From assembly GCA_032353305.1 (NCBI GenBank), contig JAUCNG010122210.1:1-13581 (forward strand): a stretch of 13,581 bases of DNA. Reading direction: 5' to 3'. The notes under the pieces are model-generated. The model was not told where the DNA came from. It ran no database searches and saw nothing but the letters and a program-made list of their open reading frames with translations. Shown one piece after another: positions 7,360 to 13,581 of the stretch; position 1 is the first letter of the stretch, and each line of letters starts with the position of its first letter. The stretch is from Cephalothrix spiralis (Eukaryota > Nemertea > Palaeonemertea > Archinemertea > Cephalotrichidae). The position numbers and the translations under genes are program-made.

Positions 7360-7652
7360 AAGCCAACCGCACACTGGTCCGTTAGAACGTTAGAACGCAG
7401 CAAACATGTAATCCTAACCAACACTAATTCGCATAATCGCAAGAACGCTAGAACGCCGACGCTCCAAACATGTTAGAATTTGCTTGCGTTCTAACGTTCT
7501 AACGATAAATGCCACCGCACACCAGGAATTTTGAAGCGTCGGCGTTCTAGCGTTCTAACGTTCTTGTGATTATGCGAATTAGTGTTGGTTAGGATTACAT
7601 GTTTGATGTTTGCTGCGTATAACGTTCTAACGGACCAGTGTGCGGTTGGCTT
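7360..7652. mobile_element. MITE-like element with long TIRs and GAACGYTA iterons
   Basis: The left arm (7360-7463) and right arm (7535-7652) are reverse complements over more than 100 bp; the outer 30 bp, starting AAGCCAACCGCACACTGG, are identical. The main differences are two indels of 7-8 bp, one of which equals one copy of an octamer GAACGYTA. That octamer, in both orientations, is iterated two or three times in four places (near 7381-7398, 7443-7456, 7486-7504, 7543-7565), with a further degenerate site near 7620. The central spacer contains a second CCGCACACCAGG word resembling the terminus. No transposase frame is present. The arms' close match suggests recent insertion or gene conversion. 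A target duplication is not clear. Confidence 0.8.
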
Positions 7653-7752
7653 TGCGGCATCCAATCGAAAGAAGTTTCAGAGGTGCATGTGATATAACCC
7701 TCATTACATGTAGCTATATATGCTCTGACGTCATTGTTTTAGATAATAATCG

Positions 7753-7869
7753 CCTCTGTGGTTAGAGATGGCGCATTTTTGTGATTCCATACAAAAGAAT
7801 GGGAATATACATGGGAACATACCTTTAGAAATATATATAGTGTCAGAAGCGATATAACCTCTGTGGTTA
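7753..7869. repeat. 12-bp direct repeat pair
   Basis: CCTCTGTGGTTA is found at 7753-7764 and 7858-7869, 105 bp apart, and a related GATATAACC word precedes both the second copy and a stretch near 7691. The minus-strand 61-codon frame across this region translates both copies as NHRG and is likely a by-product of the repeat. Confidence 0.35.
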
Positions 7870-7912
7870 CATTTTTTCCATGTAAACTCAGCTTTGACCC
7901 TTCGGATACCTA

Positions 7913-7997
7913 GCATGGATGGCCGAGTGGTCTTAAGCGCTGATTCCTAACAAATCGACGAATCGCAGATTGTCGTGGGTTCGAACCTTGCCTCTGT
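7913..7997 (+). pseudogene. tRNA-Leu(TAA)-like relic or SINE head
   Basis: The order is that of a class II tRNA. TGGCCGAGTGGTCTTAAGCG (from 7920) matches the leucine D-arm and A-box. An anticodon arm TGATT-CCTAACA-AATCG has four of five pairs and anticodon TAA. A long variable arm AATC-GCA-GATT follows, then the B-box GGTTCGAACC. The T stem (CGTGG with CCTTG) and acceptor ends (GCATGGA with CCTCTGT) pair poorly, so it is unlikely to be a working tRNA. A repeat module begins 56 bp downstream, at 8053, so it may be the head of a SINE whose body contains that module. Confidence 0.55.
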
Positions 7998-8052
7998 TTA
8001 ATTTTAGTGAGAGAAAAAATGTTCGGTTTCAGATGATTTGGATACCAATTAT

Positions 8053-8107
8053 GCCAGGGTATTATGAAGTATGATATATATATGACCCAGGGAACGAGAA
8101 TGGGTTA
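8053..8107 (+). repeat. CAGGGTATTAT...GGGAACGAG module, copy C
   Basis: It begins GCCAGGGTATTATGAAGTATG and ends GACCCAGGGAACGAGAATGGG, matching the modules at 3605-3652 and 4723-4765. The rest of the 3225-type repeat is missing upstream; a leucine-type tRNA relic takes its place. A short CAT-trinucleotide run (about 8157-8184) follows 50 bp downstream. Confidence 0.6.
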
Positions 8108-8156
8108 TACCGTCTCATCAAAATATATTATTAAAGCTGTAAAAAACCTCAAGATT

Positions 8157-8184
8157 CATCATCATCATCATTGTCATCATCAAA
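8157..8184 (+). repeat. Short imperfect CAT microsatellite
   Basis: About nine CAT or near-CAT units with one interruption (TTG). The pure array at the right end of the window has the same unit, and a GATGATGATGA run lies near 8522. Confidence 0.6.
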
Positions 8185-9702
8185 ATTTAGACTCCAGGCA
8201 ATGTATAGTTTTCAGCTATCATAAATCAACTAGGATCACAATTTAACGGTTATTGTGATATCTGAATCCGATATATTTTGAAAACTTAATTGGGCTATTC
8301 ATGCCCTGGGGATTGAATTCTTAAATATTGATGAAGTATCGGTGACTTCTTATATACCATTGATGATTCGCCCTGGATATTTTTTCAGACTATCGTGTTT
8401 CACCTGGTGCCATGCACTGAGATGGTCGACATTTTAACAAATATAGAGCCAGTTTGATCGATAGAGAAGTTTCCCGGAACTTTTTTATCCGTTCAAGACT
8501 GTATACCACCTTTGGTAATATGATGATGATGAAGATCAAATCAATTGTCTACTTTTAATATAACACTAACGGCTATATTCATATACTTATGTTACTAGTT
8601 CGTTGTTGTTTATTATAGTTAATCACATTCTTTTTAGTCTATTTGCTGTCAAATAACGTACAACATCCGTTCATATCAATGTACTTAGTACCATAAACTT
8701 ATCAAGTATAAACATTCAAGTTCGAGATATCCAATACTTTTTGCATATAGATCATTTATCCCTCTGAGCGCAACCGTTTGTTATTTATAGACGGAGTTCA
8801 AGATCTAGTTTCTGTACTTTTCAAGGGATCTCATTATTACATGCTGAGATGTGAAAAGTTAAAAATAATCCCAGCTGGCACTCGTCGGTATTCGATGTAT
8901 ACCAGACTTGCATGATTATATTAATCTGATTATGTTATTGTTAGTACAGATATTAACCTCTTGTTTACTAAAATAAGTTTTGATACAATGACCAAATGAG
9001 TTCAACTTTTAGTGTCGTATAATAATGTATTTTCTTAGAAAAGGGAATTAATAATGTTCTTTCTGATTTGCTTTTCATGTTCAGCACTTAGAACTTCTTA
9101 GGAGTGATATTTTGCAGCTAGTTGACTTTTATGGATTCCCTATTTTTTGTGGTTTCATCTCTTGACTCATTGAATCCCTTTGGAGAGCATATATCGGCTG
9201 CTGATGGTGCCAGATACATCTCAGGGACTTGTTTTTTATCTTTTAGTCTTTAATGGTTGGGTCTTTATTGATTAAGAGTCATACAGATAGAGAAACTTAT
9301 TTAATGCTTCTTAAGGAGCTTGACAATATGTAAGGGGACTTAACGTCTTTGTTGCCACCACAAAATTGAGTTTTAATGAGTTTTGGAGAGTGACTCGAGA
9401 CTATTATTACAATGATGTTCTTTTTGTTTCATATTGTCATGAACATTTCAAATCATCATGAATTGGGATGCCAATTTCTCACTCATCATCCATGGTTTCG
9501 ATCTATGGCCTGGTATCTTTATATCACTCCTAGGGGCTTATGGGCCCTGAGCATAGAAATTGTGAAGTTTCAGGTATACCAGAATTATAGTGATGGTTAC
9601 TGAACCATTGGTTATCTAAATTTAAATTAGGAATTTGGCGATTACGGACATTACAATGAAGATCAATGAATATATATTTAAAAAATCGGTCTAAAAGAGT
9701 TA
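8185..9702. other. Long AT-rich stretch without recognised features
   Basis: No repeat with a partner in the window, no RNA gene and no convincing coding frame. Two small frames were looked at: a 40-codon ATG frame from 9131 and a 63-codon frame at 9412-9603; neither has a clear splice or domain signal. A frame on the minus strand at 9530-9751 crosses into the next element and is probably chance. Confidence 0.35.
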
Positions 9703-10195
9703 TACACCAGTCAATAAAATGCACCGGGGAGAGGGGGCCTGGAAATGTCAAAATAGCGACGCTTAGCGATGCCTAAGGCGACCCTTGCGCTATAAATTGG
9801 TGGATCGCCCTGATCTACGAAACTCCTTTAGCGCTAAGTCCCCGGTTGGGTTGGCGGTACATAGCGCTCCAAAGCGCAATTTTTATTTTATATAGTATCT
9901 AAAAAAACATTTTTATAAAAAGCAAAATTAAGCTGAAAGTTATTCTTTCCCAAATTTTTCTGAGTTTTGCTCATTTGTTCCATTGCAAGTGGATTTTTTC
10001 TGTAATAATCTAAAATTCCCCGCCCCTAGCTATGGTGCGATCCATAGTGATCCATAGCGACTGATAGCACTCGACAAAAGGGCCCCACCTGCGATGCTTA
10101 GCGCCGCTCTAGGCAATCCTATCGCTAGCGCTACACAGCGCTATTTTGACATTTTCCGGCCCTCCTCCCCCCGGTGCATTTCATTGACTGGTGCA
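9703..10195. mobile_element. Non-autonomous DNA transposon with TIRs of about 55 bp
   Basis: The left end (9703-9758) and right end (10139-10195) are reverse complements with a few differences: TnCACCAGTCAAT, then AAATGCACCGGGG, then a purine-rich GAGGnGGGCC block, then AAATGTCAAAATAGCG. TTA lies just outside both ends (9700-9702, 10196-10198) and could be a 3-bp target duplication, though this could be chance. Just inside the ends, AGCGCT and TAGCG words are dense on both sides (for example near 9766, 9829, 9860-9875 and 10128-10142), as expected of subterminal transposase-binding sites. The centre is AT-rich and non-coding. CpG-rich ends make the element stand out strongly from its flanks. 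Confidence 0.8.
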
Positions 10196-10198
10196 TTA

Positions 10199-11002
10199 AT
10201 CTGTGCATTAATCTTGGAATTGCGCTGTCAAGCTCGTGGCTTGAGGCCCTGAGGCTTGGGATACAGCTTGGGAGCTCACTTATCAAGTGCCTAAAAATCA
10301 TCTACAAAACTATTGGAACTTGCACTTATTATATAAAGTAATTCAAAACTGTTTTAGTATCGAGAATATATACGATCTACACTTTGACAACTATGATGAC
10401 TGTTATTTATTTTAAGTTAGAATCTGGCTTATTTCTCAGATCTCGTAAATTGAAATTTCTTGGACATAAATGTCATTTTCCCTGTGATTTCTACGTGAGA
10501 GATTTATATTCTGTTACTGTGGATTTAGCGCTTGTTCAGTTGTTATCCAATTTAGATAAGATACATGCGAGGCATTGATCAGTTGCCGAAGCTGTTACAG
10601 CGCGCGTTTAGTCTAACGACAGCGTCTGCTCATCACAGATGGACCTCGGTTAACGCGCTATTGAGAAAACTTTCGTTTTTTAAATGGACTATTATTTTTA
10701 AAAGACTTTATTGTATTATAATGCCTTATCATTATAATTTCTTATGCATTATACTTCGATAAGTATTTCAGAGGAATATTTTAAGGCATTTTGGATTTAT
10801 TTTAGGTGTGTTTATGACATTTTATTTTCGATTTATTACTGGAAATGACAGTTCCGGGTGTCTTTTATTCTCACTGTCATATTGACTTAGGAGTTGCCTT
10901 TAAAAGTGACAGTGTGAAGTATTTGTATCTAGAAGATGTTTAATATTGGTTCTTGTCGTTGAGAAGTATTGGTTTCTGTGACACGTTTTGGATATATTTA
11001 CA
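10199..11002 (+). other. Intergenic sequence, possible 5' untranslated region
   Basis: GTGCATTAATCT is duplicated in tandem just right of the transposon (10191-10217). Two overlapping plus-strand frames (10384-10578, 10565-10762) look random; the first opens with TTG. The last 200 bp upstream of the exon candidate contain an inverted pair CACTGTCA/TGACAGTG (about 10872-10911) and a short upstream ATG frame near 10937. If the 11003 exon is real, part of this stretch would be its leader or promoter, but I see no convincing core promoter. Confidence 0.25.
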
Positions 11003-11126
11003 ATGTATCACATCAAGAAAATGTTTTATAAACAGAGCATTGCCGTCTGTGAGGACGCTAACGGGAACTTTCGGTTAATGAATGGGAGCAAAATGGTGCG
11101 AAGTTTGTCAGAGAATTACTATAGTG
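11003..11126 (+). CDS. Candidate first coding exon (partial gene)
   Basis: ATG at 11003 follows an in-frame TGA 24 bp upstream. Forty-one codons plus one base lead to a consensus splice donor, G|GTAAGT, at 11127; the frame would otherwise hit TAA at 11144. The peptide is balanced and soluble: MYHIKKMFYKQSIAVC, then EDANGNFRLMNGSKMVRS, then LSENYYS. There is no signal peptide or membrane segment. Its codons are more GC-rich (GCC GTC TGT GAG GAC GCT AAC GGG) than the flanking AT-rich DNA. The intron would be phase 1. I recognise no domain. No second exon is identified in the remaining 2.4 kb, which is filled with repeats, so the gene would continue beyond the window. Confidence 0.4.
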
Positions 11127-11154
11127 GTAAGTTTATTTGTATCTAATGCAAAAT

Positions 11155-11220
11155 TTCAGTCAGGGAATCGAAAATTGGTCAGGGAAAGTCCTCGACTAAG
11201 TCAGGGAATTCATCTTAGGG
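11155..11220 (+). repeat. Iterated GTCAGGGAA repeat
   Basis: CAGGGAA occurs three times, at 11161, 11180 and 11202, each preceded by GT or AGT, with AGGGAAAA after. This looks like a piece of the dispersed family also touched at 732-782 and 11853-11904. It lies just downstream of the splice donor of the candidate exon and so within its putative intron. Confidence 0.45.
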
Positions 11221-11282
11221 AAAAGTTTCTGAAATGTTGGTCTGATAATTAAAAACTCAAAATTTTGTTGGATGGATATAAA

Positions 11283-11410
11283 AAGTTGAGACTTGCTGTT
11301 TGCTTTACTTTTCTCACTTTAAGATCGATCTGTTTGTGTTAAGAAATTAAGTTGCAAATTTTAACTTTCATAATCTGTTTGATTTCTAAAAATTAGATAT
11401 TATCTGATAT
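11283..11410 (+). repeat. Long direct repeat flanking a SINE, left copy
   Basis: It matches 11706-11828 in the same orientation, from AAGTTGAGACTnGCTGTTTG to ATTATCTGATAT, with scattered substitutions and small indels. The two copies are roughly three quarters or more identical by eye. The SINE begins within a few bases of the right end of this copy. Confidence 0.75.
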
Positions 11411-11412
11411 CC

Positions 11413-11680
11413 TCCATAGTAACGTGGTAGATTTGATCTTTGAATCCGGAGGTCCCAGGTTCGAGACCCGGGCTCGACAATACTTTCAATCAAGAAGAAC
11501 TTTTAGCAAGTTCCTCAGCGCAAACAGCTTCCTGGCTGCCTCAGTCCCCGCCTCAGTCAGGTTAAAAACGAAGAGTAGGACGCTGTCCCTCCCTTCGGGG
11601 TAAACCCCACTGCTAATCGGTATGTAGATTAGAGTGCGTGTATAGGTCTACAGGCCTAAGGGTGAATGCTCATAAATAAA
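11413..11680 (+). mobile_element. tRNA-derived SINE, copy 2 (tail truncated)
   Basis: Head 11413-11478 has the anticodon-like loop CTTTGAA (anticodon TTG, glutamine type) and the B-box GGTTCGAGACC. The body words CTCAGTCAGGTTAAA and GGACGCTGTCCC follow, and the 39-bp core at 11585-11623 is identical to that of copy 1. TAGGTCTACAGGCCTA and GGTGAATGCTCATAAATA come next, and the GCGGACCGT...GAGCCAGTCATC tail of copies 1 and 3 is missing. The region between head and core has a duplicated CCTCAGTC word. The copy lies exactly between the two long direct repeats. Confidence 0.85.
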
Positions 11681-11705
11681 TTCCTATTAGTTACATTTAT
11701 ATAAC

Positions 11706-11828
11706 AAGTTGAGACTAGCTGTTTGATTTTTTTAAACTTTAAGATAGATTTTTTGTGTTTAGAAATAAAGATGCAAATTTCAGTTTCAAAGTCTTTTTTA
11801 TTTCTAAATATTAAATATTATCTGATAT
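11706..11828 (+). repeat. Long direct repeat flanking a SINE, right copy
   Basis: Partner of 11283-11410, offset 423 bp at the left end and 418 bp at the right. It is followed within 25 bp by CAGGAAAATGGTCATGG, a relative of the GTCAGGGAA words that precede the left copy. The order of blocks is therefore GTCAGGGAA block, direct repeat, SINE, direct repeat, GTCAGGAAA block. Confidence 0.75.
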
Positions 11829-11852
11829 TTCGATAATAAAAAATTAAGAAAA

Positions 11853-11904
11853 TTCAGGAAAATGGTCATGGAAAGTCAGGAAAATGATTCTGCTAACACC
11901 TGAA
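11853..11904 (+). repeat. TCAGGAAA / GTCATGGAAA repeat fragment
   Basis: TTCAGGAAAATGGTCATGG is followed by AAAGTCAGGAAAATGATTC and ends AACACCTGAA. It belongs with the GTCAGGGAA words at 11155-11220. A minus-strand frame at 11844-12032 starts with ATG and ends in FLTFHDHFPEFS, which is the translation of this repeat, so that 62-codon frame is best seen as repeat-derived. Confidence 0.4.
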
Positions 11905-12480
11905 TAAAATAAATTTCCGTCTTGTTTATCATGGTGCCATTCTTCGATATGCTCGATATATTTATAAACCTTTTCTTTGCTAAAAAGATTGATTGATACT
12001 TTTTTGAACACATTTATTAAATTTTGAAGCATATCTAGCTTATAATCATGTCAAATTAATAACATTCTCCTGTTATTCTTAAGTGAAAAATGATGTTCAT
12101 TAAAAGTCGATCTAAAATTTCTGTAATTTTCTGTTTTTGACGGATGATTTCAAGATTTTAAAACTAACGGTTATGACGGATCATTTCTTTCTTCGTCATA
12201 GAGCGATTCGAAACTTGATTAAAAGTGACAATGTTAGAGATAGAATTGATAGCCAAGATCATTTGTTGTATACTATACTAAATCACTGAAGCTACTTGCC
12301 TACTCTAGTTACACAACTGTCTATAGCTTTTTTGAACTCATTTTGCTCTGCAGTTTTGCTCTGCCAATATGGCCAATGGGTCGGAATCGAAGTTATAAGG
12401 TTTGCAACTCAAAAAGTGAAAAGTTAAAATTGCACTGAAAGTTAAAAAAGTTTATCCAAAAGTGAAATCCAACTTCAACT
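11905..12480. other. AT-rich intergenic sequence
   Basis: No supported gene. TTTTGCTCTGC is repeated in tandem near 12342-12364, and AAAGTTAAAA/AAAGTGAAA words recur near 12411-12470 just left of the minus-strand SINE. Confidence 0.3.
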
Positions 12481-12786
12481 TATTGTGAGGACGTCAGATG
12501 ACTGGCTCAAATAGACACAAACGGTCCGCTTTATGAGCATTTACCCTTAGGCCTGTAGACCTATCCTGCACTCTGATAATCTATTTTCTATACCGATTAC
12601 CAGTGGGGTTTACCCCGAAGGGAGGGAGCGTCCCACTACACGTATTTAACCTGACCGAGCCACCCCAAGAGGCAGTTTACGCTGAAGAACTTGCCCCAGG
12701 TCCTTCCCGATGAAATATAGTTTCGAGCCCGGGTGTCGAACCCGGACCTCCGGATTCAAAGACCGACTCTCTACCACTTTGCCACT
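12481..12786 (-). mobile_element. tRNA-derived SINE, copy 3 (full length, inverted)
   Basis: Read on the minus strand, the head (12786-12722) is GTGGCAAAGTGGTAGAGAGT, an anticodon-like loop CTTTGAA and GTTCGACACCCGGG. Then come CTGGGGCAAGTTCTTCAGCG, GGTGGCTCGGTCAGGTTAAA, the conserved core with GGGG-TAAA-CCCC, TAGGTCTACAGGCCTA, GCGGACCGT and TATTTGAGCCAGTCATC, ending CACAATA at 12481. The core differs from copies 1 and 2 only by a short deletion and single changes. The head has the best glutamine-type (TTG) anticodon arm of the copies. No clear target-site duplication was found. Confidence 0.85.
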
Positions 12787-13051
12787 AAAAGTTATACCCG
12801 GTAATCAAAATGTACGATGGTTAACTTTGATTACAAACACTCTTTTGCTCGAATGTTAATCATGGCTTAATTAAAGGATACGTCTTAGATGTGGCTTGTT
12901 ATGGGGTGTACGGTAACCTCTTGTTCACTATAGTATTCTGTACTTGGTTATCGTTTCCGTAATGAGAAGTCATCTGCAAAACTTCAGTTAACTATAGTTG
13001 AAAACATTTTTTTCTTCAACTGTATTAGAAGTGATTTTTAATTATAGGCCT
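12787..13051. other. AT-rich sequence with a small inverted repeat
   Basis: GTAATCAAA (12801-12809) and TTTGATTAC (12826-12834) form a 9-bp stem with a 16-nt loop beside the SINE head. Nothing else is recognised. Confidence 0.35.
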
Positions 13052-13110
13052 AAGTTTGACCAGAAGCCTTATAACCTTAAAGGTTTGACCAGAAGTATAT
13101 AACGGTTTGA
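13052..13110 (+). repeat. GTTTGACCAGAAG tandem repeat
   Basis: AAGTTTGACCAGAAG (13052-13066) and AAGGTTTGACCAGAAG (13080-13095) are about 28 bp apart and each is followed by a TATAAC-type word. A third, shorter GGTTTGACTTCAGAG follows from about 13104. It is a small degenerate minisatellite or a duplicated site; no function is evident. Confidence 0.5.
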
Positions 13111-13505
13111 CTTCAGAGTCTTTAGTCGATGACTGTTACTAGGATCTCTGCATCCTTGATTTACAAGGATACGGTCATCGGGCCCTTATTAGAGCCCTTC
13201 CAATCCTTTATGATGACACTGTGTTACGTAATCTGTTATGCGCTGTTGCGCTGTTGTGCGCATGCAGGTGTTTGTCCACATTTTCTAATGCAACTATCTC
13301 CTTCAGTTCCATAAATTTGACTAACAACTCGGGACAATGATATGTTAGACACTCCAAGTGTCGTATACAAACCCCTTTCTATCTTGTATGAACTTCGAAA
13401 CATATGTTTGAAGTTAGTAGTAAAGTAAACTTGTCGATACATGTGAATACTAAAGTTATATCTGGAATTATAAATTATCAAATATTCATGTGAGTATAAA
13501 TCTTA

Positions 13506-13507
<2 letters not shown>
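13111..13507. other. Intergenic sequence before the terminal microsatellite
   Basis: Two overlapping frames of 61 and 81 codons on opposite strands (13129-13314 plus, 13236-13481 minus) have no protein-like character. A GCGCTGTTGCGCTGTTGTGCGC stretch near 13240-13261 (shown here in words GCGCTGTT twice) is a short GC-rich tandem. Nothing else is recognised. Confidence 0.3.

Positions 13508-13581
<74 letters not shown>
13508..13581 (+). repeat. Pure CAT trinucleotide microsatellite, open at window end
   Basis: Twenty-four uninterrupted CAT units plus two bases run to the end of the window, so the true length is unknown. The lack of interruptions suggests a young, length-variable locus. There is no open coding frame leading into it, so a polyhistidine, polyserine or polyisoleucine tract is not supported. 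Confidence 0.95.

Noticed and set aside
7381-7628. CRISPR array or prokaryotic iteron origin
   Set aside because: The GAACGYTA repeats are octamers within long transposon-like inverted arms, with no regular spacers, and the window is eukaryotic in character.
7913-7997. Functional tRNA-Leu gene
   Set aside because: Anticodon and variable arms look right, but the acceptor and T stems are badly mismatched.
9131-9253. 40-codon ATG frame in the AT-rich stretch
   Set aside because: Short, without splice signals or composition shift; expected by chance in 1.5 kb.
11844-12032. 62-codon minus-strand ATG frame
   Set aside because: Its C-terminus FLTFHDHFPEFS is the translation of the GTCAGGAAA-type repeat; no independent coding evidence.
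13508-13581. Homopolymeric amino acid tract of a coding exon
   Set aside because: No open frame of protein-like character leads into the array in any frame.

Overview
The window looks like non-coding nuclear DNA of an animal, most likely a marine invertebrate; I cannot name the taxon. It is AT-rich, has no long open reading frame on either strand, and no operon-like layout or prokaryotic gene signal. It carries tRNA-derived SINEs, several short elements with terminal inverted repeats (MITE or foldback type), tRNA-like relics and microsatellites. No complete protein gene is visible. Nothing here is a clear new gene system; the interest lies in the density and arrangement of the repeats and in two short exon-like stretches.

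Layout. Positions 1-1000 hold short tandem and CpG-rich repeats, a serine-type tRNA relic (466-537), a fragment of a dispersed repeat (732-782) and a promoter-like motif cluster (871-930). A full SINE copy follows (1011-1313), then a GC- and poly-T-striped inverted repeat (1789-1950). A foldback element at 2703-3109 has a nearly perfect 50-bp hairpin core and a 10-bp identical direct repeat on both sides. Two diverged copies of a roughly 430-bp repeat lie at 3225-3675 and 4382-4790, with a truncated SINE between them (3799-3957); the tail of the same repeat recurs at 8053-8107. A 126-codon minus-strand ORF (5277-5657) and a 45-codon plus-strand ORF behind a plausible splice acceptor (6019-6156) are the coding candidates of the middle part.

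Two more inverted-repeat elements follow (6193-6484 and 7360-7652), the second built on iterated GAACGYTA octamers, then a leucine-type tRNA relic (7913-7997). Positions 8110-9700 are plain AT-rich sequence. An element of about 490 bp with strong terminal inverted repeats and many GCGCT motifs spans 9703-10195. A good candidate first coding exon sits at 11003-11126 and ends in a consensus splice donor. Downstream of it, a SINE copy lies between two long direct repeats (11283-11410 and 11706-11828), and a third SINE copy lies on the minus strand (12481-12786). The window ends in a pure CAT-trinucleotide array.

The elements do not form a pathway. The likeliest reading is intergenic or intronic DNA with repeated insertions, with at most the start of one gene on the plus strand near 11 kb whose later exons would lie beyond the window.
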